NCBI RefSeq assembly: GCF_007859075.1
Contig: NZ_VOAK01000022.1
Location: 186,001 to 250,000 of the forward strand
DNA length: 64,000 bases
Direction of reading: 5' to 3'
Source of the DNA: Gemmobacter aquaticus
GTDB lineage: Bacteria; Pseudomonadota; Alphaproteobacteria; Rhodobacterales; Rhodobacteraceae
The notes under the pieces are model-generated. The model made no database searches and was not told where the DNA came from. It was given only the letters and a program-made list of their open reading frames with translations. Shown here piece after piece: positions 42,608-53,708 of this stretch. Position 1 is the first letter of the stretch; each line of letters opens with the position of its first letter. Made by a program: the position numbers and the translations under genes.

Positions 42608-43462
42608 ATGCCCGAATTGCCCGAGGTCGAAACCGTGCGCCGGGGGCTGGAACCGGTGATGACCGGCCGGCGTATCCTGCAGGCCGATGTGCGCCGCCCT
42701 GACCTGCGTTGGCCCTTTCCGCCGGGTATGGCCGAACGGCTGACCGGGGCGCATGTCGTCGCCCTGCGGCGGCGGTCGAAGTACATCCTCGCCGATCTTT
42801 CGACGGCCGAGACGCTGCTGATCCATCTGGGCATGTCAGGGCGGCTTCTGATCTCGGGCGCGACACTGGGCTCATTCCATCATCCCCACCCCGCACCGGC
42901 CAAGCATGATCATGTCGTGCTGGATCTTGAGGGCGGCGCCCGCATCACCTTCAACGACGCCCGCCGCTTTGGTGCGATGGACCTGATGCCGACCGAAGGG
43001 GCAGGGGCGCATCCGCTGCTGTCTGCCCTGGGTCCCGAACCCATGGGCAACGACTTTCACGCGGCCTATCTGGCAGCACGCCTGCGGGGGCGCGCGACGC
43101 CCATCAAGACGGCGCTGCTGGACCAGCATCTCGTGGCGGGGTTGGGCAACATCTACGTCTGCGAGGCGCTTTTCCGCGCAGGCATCCATCCCGCACGGCT
43201 GGCCCGTGACCTGACGGGCGCGGAGGTGGAGCGGCTGGTGCCCATCATCCGCGACGTGCTGGTGGACGCGATTGACGCGGGCGGCTCATCGCTAAAGGAC
43301 TATCGACAGGCGGATGGCGAGCTTGGTTACTTCCAGCACAGCTTTCGCGTCTATGACCGTGAGGGGCAGGTTTGCGTCACGCCGGGCTGCGGTGCGATTG
43401 TGCAGCGTATCGTGCAGTCGGGACGCTCCAGCTTCTTCTGCCCGTGCTGCCAGCCGCAATAG
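42608..43462 (+). CDS. mutM: Formamidopyrimidine-DNA glycosylase (Fpg/MutM)
   Basis: Base-excision repair enzyme removing 8-oxoguanine, 284 residues. The start MPELPEVET at 42608 provides the catalytic N-terminal Pro and Glu. Other features: [68 protein letters not shown] and a C-terminal zinc finger ([26 protein letters not shown]). The longer upstream open frame is rejected because the Pro must be residue 2. Confidence 0.96.
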   Translation: MPELPEVETVRRGLEPVMTGRRILQADVRRPDLRWPFPPGMAERLTGAHVVALRRRSKYILADLSTAETLLIHLGMSGRLLISGATLGSFHHPHPAPAKHDHVVLDLEGGARITFNDARRFGAMDLMPTEGAGAHPLLSALGPEPMGNDFHAAYLAARLRGRATPIKTALLDQHLVAGLGNIYVCEALFRAGIHPARLARDLTGAEVERLVPIIRDVLVDAIDAGGSSLKDYRQADGELGYFQHSFRVYDREGQVCVTPGCGAIVQRIVQSGRSSFFCPCCQPQ

Positions 43463-43521
43463 GTTTGCAAGCCCGAACCTAGCTGCTAGGAGTCTGGCCC
43501 AAAGAAGATTGGAGCCGCCTC

Positions 43522-44298
43522 ATGGCCTATGAAACGCTGATCGTCGAGATCGAGGACAACGTCGCGCTGATCCGGTTGAACCGGCCTGACGCGTTGAATG
43601 CCCTGAACAGCACCCTGCTGGGAGAGTTGTCAAAGGCGCTTGCAGCCGCCGACAAGGACGATGCAGTGCGCTGTATCATCATCACCGGATCGGAAAAGGC
43701 CTTTGCCGCCGGGGCCGATATCAAGGAGATGGCCGAGAAGGGCTTTGTCGAGATGTTCGGCGAAGATTTCTTCGCGGCCGAGGCCGAGGCGATCATCCGC
43801 ACCCGTAAGCCGATCATCGCGGCCGTATCGGGCTATGCCCTGGGCGGCGGCTGCGAGCTGGCCATGGCCTGTGATTTCATCATCTGCTCGGACACTGCGA
43901 AGTTCGGCCAGCCCGAGATCAATCTGGGCATCGTCGCGGGCCTTGGTGGCACGCAGCGGCTGACCCGGTTTGTCGGCAAGTCGAAATCCATGGACATGCA
44001 CCTGACCGGCCGCTTCATGGATGCCGCCGAAGCCGAGCGTTGCGGGCTGGTGAGCCGGGTTGTGCCGGCCAAGGACCTTCTCACCGAAGCCAAGAAGGCG
44101 GGCGCCAAGATCGCCGAGAAGTCGGTGCTGACGGCGATGGTTGTCAAGGAGTGCGTCAGCCGCAGCTATGAGACCACGCTGCGCGAGGGCACGCTGTTCG
44201 AGCGGCGGGCCTTCCACGCACTCTTTGCGAGCGAGGACCAGAAAGAAGGCATGGCCGCCTTCCTTGAAAAGCGGACCCCGCAATTCCGCGACAAGTGA
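43522..44298 (+). CDS. Enoyl-CoA hydratase
   Basis: Crotonase-fold enzyme, 258 residues, with GGAG ahead of the start. Family stretches: [20 protein letters not shown], oxyanion-hole region [64 protein letters not shown] (both catalytic glutamates present, in GGCELAM and GQPEINLG). It hydrates trans-2-enoyl-CoA in fatty acid beta-oxidation, FadB1x/Ech type. Followed by rpsT, 147 bases on. Confidence 0.92.
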   Translation: MAYETLIVEIEDNVALIRLNRPDALNALNSTLLGELSKALAAADKDDAVRCIIITGSEKAFAAGADIKEMAEKGFVEMFGEDFFAAEAEAIIRTRKPIIAAVSGYALGGGCELAMACDFIICSDTAKFGQPEINLGIVAGLGGTQRLTRFVGKSKSMDMHLTGRFMDAAEAERCGLVSRVVPAKDLLTEAKKAGAKIAEKSVLTAMVVKECVSRSYETTLREGTLFERRAFHALFASEDQKEGMAAFLEKRTPQFRDK

Positions 44299-44334
44299 GG
44301 GGTTTCCAACCCCGGTAAATTGCACTATAGCCCC

Positions 44335-44354
44335 GGCCCACATGCGCGTGGGCC
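44335..44354. repeat. Inverted repeat between the hydratase gene and rpsT
   Basis: Stem GGCCCAC / GTGGGCC with a 6-base loop, 37 bases after the hydratase stop; a smaller GGGG-N7-CCCC hairpin directly follows that stop (44299-44313). Either could end the upstream transcript, although no T-run follows. A weak sigma-70-like pair (TTTCCA at 44303, TATAGC at 44326, 17 bases apart) is a possible rpsT promoter. Confidence 0.35.
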
Positions 44355-44445
44355 CGCTTAGGCAAGAATCAGATCCCCTCTTTCCAGAGGTGGTCGTCCT
44401 TGGGTCTTTGCTGCAATCGAAACAAAGATCTGAAGGAAAAGTCCC

Positions 44446-44712
44446 ATGGCAAATACGCCCCAGTCCAAAAAGCGCGCCCGCCAGTCGGAAACCCGCTACG
44501 CCATCAACAAGGCGCGCCGTTCGCGCATCCGCACCTACCTGCGCAAGGTCGAAGAAGCGATCGCTTCGGGCGACCAGACTGCTGCTGCCGAGGCGCTGAA
44601 GAATGCCCAGCCGGAGCTGGCTCGCGGCATCACCAAAGGCGTTCTGCACAAGAACACCGTCGCGCGCAAAATGTCGCGCCTGTCCTCGCGTGTGAAGGCC
44701 CTGAACGCCTGA
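44446..44712 (+). CDS. rpsT: 30S ribosomal protein S20
   Basis: 88 residues, highly basic: [39 protein letters not shown], ending [23 protein letters not shown]. It binds 16S rRNA in the lower part of the small subunit. Ribosome site AAGGAAAAG. The rpsT-dnaA neighbourhood is conserved in many alphaproteobacteria. A strong terminator follows. Confidence 0.97.
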   Translation: MANTPQSKKRARQSETRYAINKARRSRIRTYLRKVEEAIASGDQTAAAEALKNAQPELARGITKGVLHKNTVARKMSRLSSRVKALNA

Positions 44713-44761
44713 ACCTACCCTGCCGACCCGAATCCGGGTGGTGCATGAAGAGCTTGCCTTA

Positions 44762-44785
44762 AGCGCGCCGATCGGCGCGCTTTTT
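44762..44785 (+). terminator. Intrinsic terminator of rpsT
   Basis: The 20-base perfect palindrome AGCGCGCCGATCGGCGCGCT (effective stem of eight pairs with a four-base loop) runs into a T-run. It is 49 bases downstream of the rpsT stop. Confidence 0.9.
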
Positions 44786-45255
44786 GCATTTTCAAGGGAA
44801 TTTTCGCGCAATTCCGATGATTTTAGGTACCTGCGTGGCGCTTTTGCACTGCTTTCCGGATTCGCTACGACGACTCTCGTGTCAACAGCGAAGTTCGGTT
44901 GCAGGCCCTGCGGCGGCCTTGCTAGCTTGCCGATGCGATTCACGGAGTCCTGGGGGACGAGCCGGGAACGCGACCCAGAGGAACGGGCTGCCACCTTGCG
45001 TCATAAGACGCAGGATTCCGCAATTCCAGGTCGCGATCACATGCTTGAGGGTCTGCGCAGCCTTGCGCCAGATTCGTAGATAGTCAGCGCGTCAGGGTCT
45101 TCTCTGACGTGGCTGGTTTCTGCGTGCCAAGCTTATCCCCTGTCAGGCCTCGCCGGTGTCCGGATTCGTTCGGGCATGGGTCATGTGGGACGTGTTTAAA
45201 CGGGCGAAATCGCCCCAATCAGGCCGAAAACGGCGCGGGACGGGTTGGAAGAAAA
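44786..45255. promoter_or_regulatory. dnaA upstream region with a GANTC cluster
   Basis: This is the only gap over 300 bases. I see no protein gene in it. GANTC sites start at 44859, 44872, 44937, 44945, 45014, 45071 and 45163, with 44730 before it and 45265 and 45279 just inside dnaA. About one is expected per 300 bases. In Caulobacter, CcrM methylation of GANTC controls dnaA transcription timing. Two small inverted repeats occur: TGCGTC-ATAA-GACGCA (44997-45012) and CGTCAG-N8-CTGACG (45090-45109). No good DnaA box is visible; the nearest is TTATCCCCT at 45133, with two mismatches, so an origin here is unsupported. Confidence 0.6.
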
Positions 45256-46671
45256 ATGACGAATGATTCTTGGGGTGAGATTCGTGAGCAGCTTGAGCAC
45301 CGCCTGGGGAAGAACAACTACACCACCTGGATCGAGCCGCTGAAGCTTTCGGATCTGAAGAATGGTGTCGCCCGATTCGAGGTGCCGACGTCTTTCTTTG
45401 GTGACTGGGTGAACCGCAATTTTGCCGACCACATCCGCACGCATCTGAATGCGAACGGCGTTCAGGTTGAACGGGTGGAGTTTGCCGTGCGTCCAGGCAC
45501 GCGCCGCGCGGCTGCGTCGGCGCAGGCCGCGGCGGCCAATGGTGCGGCCCCGCGAGCGAAGACTGCATCTGCTGAACGCGCCCCTGCCACCAAGGCGCGC
45601 GCCGCCCGGCCGCGCGTGGCAGACGAGGATCTGCCCGGCGCACCGCTCGATGCGCGCTTCACTTTTGACAGCTTTGTCGTCGGCAAGCCGAACGAGCTTG
45701 CCCATGCCGCCGCGAAACGGGTGAGCGAGGGGGGGCCGGTCTCGTTCAATCCGCTGTTTCTTTATGGCGGCGTGGGGCTCGGCAAGACGCACCTGATGCA
45801 TGCCATCGCGCATGAGCTGCAGGCCCGCCGGCCTGACCTGCGTGTTCTTTATCTCTCGGCCGAGCAGTTCATGTATCGTTTCGTGCAGGCCCTGCGTGAC
45901 CGGTCGGTGATGGACTTCAAGGAGATGTTCCGCTCGGTCGATGTGCTGATGGTCGATGATGTACAGTTCATCGCCGGCAAGGATTCGACGCAGGAAGAGT
46001 TCTTCCACACCTTCAACGCGCTGGTTGACCAGAACAAGCAGATCGTGATTTCTGCCGATCGCGCGCCGGGCGAGATCAAGGATCTGGAAGAGCGGATCAA
46101 GAGCCGCCTGCAATGCGGCCTGGTGGTCGATCTTCACCCGACCGACTATGAACTGCGCCTTGGCATCCTGCAGCAGAAGGCCGACTTCTATCGCGACCAG
46201 TACCGGGGGCTGACCATCGCACCGGGCGTGCTGGAGTTTCTGGCCCATCGCATCACGACCAACGTGCGGGTGCTGGAAGGCGCTCTGACCCGCCTCTTTG
46301 CTTTTGCGAGCCTAGTCGGGCGCGAGATCACCCTTGATCTGACGCAAGACTGCCTTGCCGACATCCTGCGCGCATCGGACCGAAAGGTCACGATCGAGGA
46401 GATCCAGCGCAAGGTGGCAGAGCATTACAACATTCGGCTCTCGGACATGATCGGGCCAAAGCGTCTGCGCAACATCGCCCGTCCGCGCCAGATTGCGATG
46501 TATCTCTCCAAGCAGCTGACGCCGCGCAGCCTGCCCGAGATTGGCCGCCGGTTTGGCGGGCGCGACCACACGACCATCATGCATGGCGTGCGCAAGATCG
46601 AAGAGCTTATGGCGACGGACAGCCAGCTTGCAGATGATCTCCAGCTGCTGAAGCGTTTGCTTCAGGGCTGA
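45256..46671 (+). CDS. dnaA: Chromosomal replication initiator protein DnaA
   Basis: 471 residues from the ATG at 45256 (MTNDSWGEIREQLEHRLG). Domain I is about 1-80. Domain II is about 81-123, an Ala-rich linker (AASAQAAAANGAA). The AAA+ domain has Walker A GGVGLGKTHL (171-180) and Walker B VLMVDDVQFIA (about 230-240), and GEIKDLEERIKSRLQCGL holds the sensor and arginine residues. The DNA-binding domain IV carries the signature IGRRFGGRDHTTIMHGVRKIEEL. An upstream in-frame extension into the regulatory region is not supported. Terminator downstream. Confidence 0.97.
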   Translation: MTNDSWGEIREQLEHRLGKNNYTTWIEPLKLSDLKNGVARFEVPTSFFGDWVNRNFADHIRTHLNANGVQVERVEFAVRPGTRRAAASAQAAAANGAAPRAKTASAERAPATKARAARPRVADEDLPGAPLDARFTFDSFVVGKPNELAHAAAKRVSEGGPVSFNPLFLYGGVGLGKTHLMHAIAHELQARRPDLRVLYLSAEQFMYRFVQALRDRSVMDFKEMFRSVDVLMVDDVQFIAGKDSTQEEFFHTFNALVDQNKQIVISADRAPGEIKDLEERIKSRLQCGLVVDLHPTDYELRLGILQQKADFYRDQYRGLTIAPGVLEFLAHRITTNVRVLEGALTRLFAFASLVGREITLDLTQDCLADILRASDRKVTIEEIQRKVAEHYNIRLSDMIGPKRLRNIARPRQIAMYLSKQLTPRSLPEIGRRFGGRDHTTIMHGVRKIEELMATDSQLADDLQLLKRLLQG

Positions 46672-46683
46672 GGTTGGCGAGGG

Positions 46684-46712
46684 AAAAGGGGGCACTTGCC
46701 CCCTTTTCTTTT
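46684..46712 (+). terminator. Intrinsic terminator of dnaA
   Basis: Stem AAAAGGGGGC / GCCCCCTTTT with a 4-base loop, then CTTTT, 12 bases after the dnaA stop. It separates dnaA from dnaN, which must have its own promoter in the next 190 bases (for example around TTGACG near 46787); no -10 box is convincing. Confidence 0.88.
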
Positions 46713-46899
46713 GACGTCAGCAACTTGCCCAGACAGAGACTGTGGCGCGCAGGACCCTTCCGTCGTGCAGTGGCGTGCCCTTCCGCTTGACGGCACTGCC
46801 GTTTCTTCGGAATGTCTGCGGAAAATCGCTTGTGAACCGGCGGGAACAGGATAACGTCTGTGTCCCGCCAGCAAGGCCGGAACCTAGAGGACCATAGGG

Positions 46900-48018
46900 A
46901 TGAAGATCAGCATCGAACGCAGCACGCTTCTGAAGGCCGTGGGGCAGGCGCAATCGGTGGTGGAACGCCGCAACACCATCCCGATCCTTGCGAACGTTCT
47001 GATCGAGGCCGAGGGCAATCAGGTCAGCTTCCGCGCGACCGATCTGGACATCGAGGTGGTCGATAAGGCGCCCGCGATGGTGGAGCGTCCCGGCGCCACC
47101 ACGGTCTCGGCTGTCATGCTGCACGAGATCGTCCGCAAGCTGCCCGACGGCGCGCTGGTCACGCTGGCCGAGGATGCTGCAGCCGGTCGTCTGACGGTGA
47201 CCGCGGGGCGGTCCACCTTCAACCTTGCGACCCTTCCGCGCGAGGATTTCCCGGTCATGGCGACCTCGGAATACACCACGAACTTTGCCGCCCCCGCCCC
47301 TGTCCTGCGCCGGCTTTTCGACAAGGCAAAATTCGCGATCTCGACCGAGGAGACGCGGTACTACCTGAACGGCGTCTATATGCATGTCGCAACCGGCGAG
47401 GATGGCCAGGTGCTGCGCTGCGTGGCGACCGATGGCCACCGGTTGGCCCGTATCGATGCGCCCCTGCCCGAGGGGGCAACCGGCATGCCGGGCGTCATCG
47501 TGCCGCGCAAGACCGTGAACGAATTGCGCAAGCTCTTGGATGATGACGAGGCGCAGATTGCGGTTTCGGTCTCGGAGACCAAGGTGCGCTTTGCGACCCC
47601 GACGATCACGCTGACCTCGAAGGTGATCGACGGCACCTTCCCCGACTACACCCGCGTCATCCCGGTGAACAATACCCGCCGGCTGGAGGTTGATGCCTCG
47701 GATTTCGCCAAGGCTGTGGACCGTGTCGCAACCGTATCTTCCGAGCGCAGCCGCGCGGTAAAGCTGAGCCTTGACGAGGACCGGCTGGTCCTGTCAGTCA
47801 ACGCCCCGGACAGCGGCGCTGCCGAGGAAGAACTGGCCGTCGCCTATGGGGATGAGCGGCTGGAGATCGGCTTCAACGCCAAGTATCTGCTGGAAATCGC
47901 AAGCCAGGTGGACCGCGAGAACGCTGTCTTTCTGTTCAACTCGTCGGGTGATCCGACGCTGATGCGCGAAGGCAATGATACCTCGGCGGTCTACGTGGTG
48001 ATGCCGATGCGCGTCTGA
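46900..48018 (+). CDS. dnaN: DNA polymerase III beta subunit (sliding clamp)
   Basis: 372 residues, the usual length for a three-domain beta clamp. MKISIERSTLLKAVGQAQSVVERRNTIPILANVLIEA at the N-terminus, GRSTFNLATLPREDFPVM, YYLNGVYMHV, RCVATDGHRLARIDAPLPEG and a C-terminal PGDSG-equivalent ...DPTLMREGNDTSAVYVVMPMRV. It encircles DNA and tethers the replicative polymerase. Separate transcript from dnaA; recF follows 68 bases later. Confidence 0.97.
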   Translation: MKISIERSTLLKAVGQAQSVVERRNTIPILANVLIEAEGNQVSFRATDLDIEVVDKAPAMVERPGATTVSAVMLHEIVRKLPDGALVTLAEDAAAGRLTVTAGRSTFNLATLPREDFPVMATSEYTTNFAAPAPVLRRLFDKAKFAISTEETRYYLNGVYMHVATGEDGQVLRCVATDGHRLARIDAPLPEGATGMPGVIVPRKTVNELRKLLDDDEAQIAVSVSETKVRFATPTITLTSKVIDGTFPDYTRVIPVNNTRRLEVDASDFAKAVDRVATVSSERSRAVKLSLDEDRLVLSVNAPDSGAAEEELAVAYGDERLEIGFNAKYLLEIASQVDRENAVFLFNSSGDPTLMREGNDTSAVYVVMPMRV

Positions 48019-48028
48019 GCGGCGCGCG

Positions 48029-48047
48029 CCGGGGGTTTTGCCCCCGG
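48029..48047. repeat. GC-rich palindromic element between dnaN and recF
   Basis: CCGGGGG-TTTTG-CCCCCGG, followed by ACCCCCAAGG. I recall very similar GGGGGTTTTGCCCCC-type hairpins scattered between genes in Rhodobacteraceae genomes, so it may be a REP-like repeat, terminating or processing the dnaN transcript. Only one copy is evident in this window. Confidence 0.5.
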
Positions 48048-48086
48048 ACCCCCAAGGTAAGTGGACCAGAATGAAAGGGGAGCGGC

Positions 48087-49184
48087 GTGAGTGGCTTGGC
48101 CATCCTCTCGCTGGTACTGTCGCATTTCCGTAGCCATCGCGCCGCCCGGCTGGAGTTTGACGGGCGGCCTGTGGCGCTGGTGGGGGCGAACGGGGCGGGC
48201 AAGACCAATATTCTCGAGGCGATATCGCTGCTGTCACCTGGCCGGGGGCTGCGTGGTGCATCGGCGGATGAGTTGGGCCGGCGGCCCGAAGCGATCGGCT
48301 GGAAGGTTCAGGCGCGCGTCGCGGGGATTTCTGCCGCCCATGAGGTCGAAACATGGGCCGAGGGTGGCGCGGCGCGACTGGTGCGCGTCGATGGAAAATC
48401 CGCACCACAGGTGGCCTTGGCCCGCATCCTGCGGATGGTCTGGCTGGTGCCCAGCATGGACCGGCTCTGGCTTGAGGGCGCCGAGGGGCGGCGGCGATTT
48501 CTGGACCGTCTGACCCTGAGCTTTGCCCCCGATCACGCCGAGGCGGTTCTGGCCTATGACAAGGCGATGCGCGACCGCAACCGCCTGTTGAGGGACGAGG
48601 TATCGGACCCCCATTGGTATGGGGCGCTCGAGGCGCAGATGGCATCCTCGGGTGCTGCGATCCAGCGGAACCGGTCCGCGACCGTCGCGCGGTTGCTGGC
48701 GGCGCAAGAAGGGGCCGAGACCGCGTTCCCGCAGGCGAGCCTTGCCATCGTTTCCCCCGATGAATTGCCTGACGATCTGGCGCAGGCTCTGGCGCAAAAC
48801 CGTCGGCGCGATATGGCCGCAGGGCGCGCGCTGGTGGGACCGCATCGTGCCGATCTGGCGGCTGTGTTCACGGCCAAGGGCGTGGCTGCGGACCAGTGTT
48901 CGACTGGTGAGCAAAAGGCGCTGTTGATCAGCCTGATCCTTGCCAATGCGCGCGCGCTTGCAGCCGATCTGGGGCGACCCCCGATCCTGCTGCTCGATGA
49001 GGTTGCGGCGCATCTGGACGCAGGCCGCCGGGCCGCGCTTTATGACGAGCTTTGTGCCGTGGGGGCGCAGGCGATCATGACGGGAACCGAGCCCGGCCTG
49101 TTTGACAGTCTGGGTGCGCGCGGGCAAAGCTTCATGGTCGCCGATGAGGGCGGACAGTCGATCATCACGGAGGTGAAGGCATGA
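48087..49184 (+). CDS. recF: DNA replication and repair protein RecF
   Basis: 365 residues starting at GTG (48087) after AAAGGGGAG. SMC-like ATPase that loads RecA at gaps: HFRSHRAARLEFDGRPVALVGANGAGKTNILEAI (Walker A), SPGRGLRGASADEL, the signature-bearing STGEQKALLISLILANARAL and Walker B PPILLLDEVAAHLDAGRRAALYDEL. Overlaps the VOC gene by four bases. Confidence 0.95.
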   Translation: MSGLAILSLVLSHFRSHRAARLEFDGRPVALVGANGAGKTNILEAISLLSPGRGLRGASADELGRRPEAIGWKVQARVAGISAAHEVETWAEGGAARLVRVDGKSAPQVALARILRMVWLVPSMDRLWLEGAEGRRRFLDRLTLSFAPDHAEAVLAYDKAMRDRNRLLRDEVSDPHWYGALEAQMASSGAAIQRNRSATVARLLAAQEGAETAFPQASLAIVSPDELPDDLAQALAQNRRRDMAAGRALVGPHRADLAAVFTAKGVAADQCSTGEQKALLISLILANARALAADLGRPPILLLDEVAAHLDAGRRAALYDELCAVGAQAIMTGTEPGLFDSLGARGQSFMVADEGGQSIITEVKA

Positions 49185-49609
49185 CCCCGCAGCGCGTGAC
49201 GCTGATCACCCTTGGCGTGGCCGATCTGCCGGCCTCGCGTGGTTTTTATGCCCGGCTTGGATGGCAGGAGCATGGGGAAAGCCAGGAGGCTGTCGCCTTC
49301 TACCAGATGAACGGCCTTGCGCTGGCCCTGTTCGGCCTTGCCGATCTGGCCGCGGATCAGGGCCGTGCCGGGGCCGCGCTTGGAACCGGGGCGATGACTT
49401 TGGCCCAGAACTTTCTGACCGAGGCCGAGGTCGATGCCGCATTTGAAGCGGCCCTTGCCGCCGGGGCCACGGCACTGAAACGCCCCGAGAAGGTATTCTG
49501 GGGCGGCTATTCCGGCTACTGGGCAGATCCCGATGGCCATGTGTGGGAGGTTGCGATGAACCCGTATTGGCCGCTTGGTGCCGATGGATCGCTGAGGTTG
49601 CCGGGATGA
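49181..49609 (+). CDS. VOC-family (glyoxalase/bleomycin resistance-like) protein
   Basis: 142 residues with the paired beta-alpha-beta-beta-beta fold: VTLITLGVADLPASRGFYARLGWQEHGES and FWGGYSGYWADPDGHVWEVAMNPYW. The Glu in WEVAMNP is a normal metal ligand, whereas the first-half ligand is not obvious, so catalysis is uncertain. Tightly linked between recF and the LysE gene with ATGA overlaps on both sides. Confidence 0.85.
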   Translation: MTPQRVTLITLGVADLPASRGFYARLGWQEHGESQEAVAFYQMNGLALALFGLADLAADQGRAGAALGTGAMTLAQNFLTEAEVDAAFEAALAAGATALKRPEKVFWGGYSGYWADPDGHVWEVAMNPYWPLGADGSLRLPG

Positions 49610-50226
49610 CCGTCACCTTCTGGCAACTTCTGGTCTATGCAGGCGGCATGGCCGCACTTTGGGCGGTGCCCGGTCCGGTCTGGGTGGCACTTCTGGCGCG
49701 GGCGCTCTCTGGCGGCTTTGCAGCCGCATGGCCATTGGCGGTGGGCGTGGCGCTCGGCGATTTGCTGTGGCCGCTTTCGGCAATCCTCGGCTTGTCGTGG
49801 ATCCATTCGGTTTATGGCGACATCCTGAGCCTGCTCAGATGGGTGGCGGCGGCGGTCTTTCTCGGCATGGGGATCCTGCTGATCCGCAAGAAGCCGCAGG
49901 CGCCGGGCACCGACAGCCGCTTGACGCGGCCTGGGATCTGGGCGGGGTTCTCGGTTGGTGTGGCGGCCGTGGTGGGCAACCCCAAGGCGATCCTCTTCTA
50001 CATGGGTGCGCTACCGGGATTTTTTGATCTGTCGCGTCTGACCGCGCCCGACATCACGGCGATCATCCTGATTTCGGCCCTGGTGCCGATGGCCGGAAAC
50101 CTTGCGCTTGCGCTGTTTCTTGACCGTGCCCGGCAACTGCTGTCCTCGCCCAAAAACATCCATCGGCTGAACCTTGCCTCGGGCATCATGCTGATCGGTG
50201 TCGCGCTGGCGATTCCCTTCCTGTGA
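49606..50226 (+). CDS. LysE/RhtB-family exporter
   Basis: 206 residues and about six membrane segments. The start is the ATG overlapping the VOC stop. Family stretches: GGMAALWAVPGPVWVALLARALSGGFAAAWPLAVGVALGDLLWP and GFSVGVAAVVGNPKAILFYMGALPGFF. Members export amino acids or homoserine lactones; the substrate here is unknown. Confidence 0.88.
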   Translation: MTVTFWQLLVYAGGMAALWAVPGPVWVALLARALSGGFAAAWPLAVGVALGDLLWPLSAILGLSWIHSVYGDILSLLRWVAAAVFLGMGILLIRKKPQAPGTDSRLTRPGIWAGFSVGVAAVVGNPKAILFYMGALPGFFDLSRLTAPDITAIILISALVPMAGNLALALFLDRARQLLSSPKNIHRLNLASGIMLIGVALAIPFL

Positions 50227-50276
50227 CCCCAAATATTGTGTCGCAGGGGTGACATTCCCCGCCCCAACCGCTATAA

Positions 50277-52757
<2,481 letters not shown>

Positions 52758-52778
52758 ACCGGGCCCCTGGTGCCTGAT

Positions 52779-52805
52779 GCAGGGGCCTCGGCCCCTGCTT
52801 TGTTT
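52779..52805 (+). terminator. Intrinsic terminator of gyrB
   Basis: Stem GCAGGGGCC / GGCCCCTGC with a tiny loop, followed by TTTGTTT, 22 bases after the gyrB stop and just before serB. Confidence 0.85.
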
Positions 52806-52819
52806 CGCGGAGTAACCCC

Positions 52820-53695
52820 ATGTTCACCGTCACCCTGCTGACCAACCCGGACACCCCGCTGGTCGATCGCGCCACCGTCGAATCCCTGCGTAATGCCTGG
52901 GGTGGTGGCGATGCGCGCTGGCTCGACCCCGGCGTAGCTGCGGAATTCGCGGTGCCCGCAATGCCCGAAAACCGCTGGCAGGTGTGGGAGGATATGCAGT
53001 CCCTGAAAGTCGATCTGGTGGTGCAGCCGACGGAAGGGCGCCGCAAGCGCCTGTTGCTGGCGGATATGGACAGCACGATGATCCAGCAGGAATGCATCGA
53101 CGAGCTTGCCGACGAGGCTGGCGTGGGGGCTTACGTTGCGGGCATCACCGCGCGCGCCATGAACGGCGAGCTGGATTTCGAGGCGGCGCTGAAGGAGCGG
53201 GTGGGTCTGTTGAAGGGTCTGCCCGAGGCGGTGATTGAGCGGGTGTATCGCGACCGCATCACCTTTATGCCCGGTGGGCGGGACCTGATTGCCACGATGA
53301 AAGCCAATGGTGGCCATGCGGCCCTGGTCTCGGGGGGGTTCACCGCCTTTACGGCGCGGGTGGCCGAGGCTTTGGGTTTCGACGAGAACCGCGCGAATAC
53401 CCTTCATGCCGAGGATGGCAAGCTGACCGGCACCGTGGCCGAGCCAATCCTTGGCAAACAGGCGAAGCTCGACGCGCTGGAACAGATCAGCGCCCGGCTT
53501 GGTCTCGACATGGGCGAAACCATGGCAGTGGGCGATGGCGCCAATGATCTGGCCATGCTCAACCGTGCGGGCGCGGGGGTTGCGCTGCATGCCAAACCCT
53601 CGGTCGCGGCGCAATGCGATATCCGCGTGAACCATGGCGATCTGACGGCGCTTTTGTTCATTCAGGGCTATGCGCGCGAAGATTTCGTAGCCTGA
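52820..53695 (+). CDS. serB: Phosphoserine phosphatase SerB
   Basis: Final step of serine synthesis, 291 residues. The N-terminal about 70 residues form a small regulatory-like domain. The HAD phosphatase core has LLLADMDSTMIQQECIDELADEAG (nucleophile and acid Asp), ALVSGGFTAFTARVAEALGFD, ILGKQAKLDAL and MGETMAVGDGANDLAMLNRAGAGVAL. Ribosome site GGAG. Terminator upstream isolates it from gyrB. Confidence 0.95.
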   Translation: MFTVTLLTNPDTPLVDRATVESLRNAWGGGDARWLDPGVAAEFAVPAMPENRWQVWEDMQSLKVDLVVQPTEGRRKRLLLADMDSTMIQQECIDELADEAGVGAYVAGITARAMNGELDFEAALKERVGLLKGLPEAVIERVYRDRITFMPGGRDLIATMKANGGHAALVSGGFTAFTARVAEALGFDENRANTLHAEDGKLTGTVAEPILGKQAKLDALEQISARLGLDMGETMAVGDGANDLAMLNRAGAGVALHAKPSVAAQCDIRVNHGDLTALLFIQGYAREDFVA

Positions 53696-53708
53696 CCGCA
53701 TAGCGCAG

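Noticed and set aside
45133-45141. TTATCCCCT as a DnaA box upstream of dnaA
   Set aside because: Two mismatches to TTATCCACA and no neighbouring boxes, so it does not support an origin.
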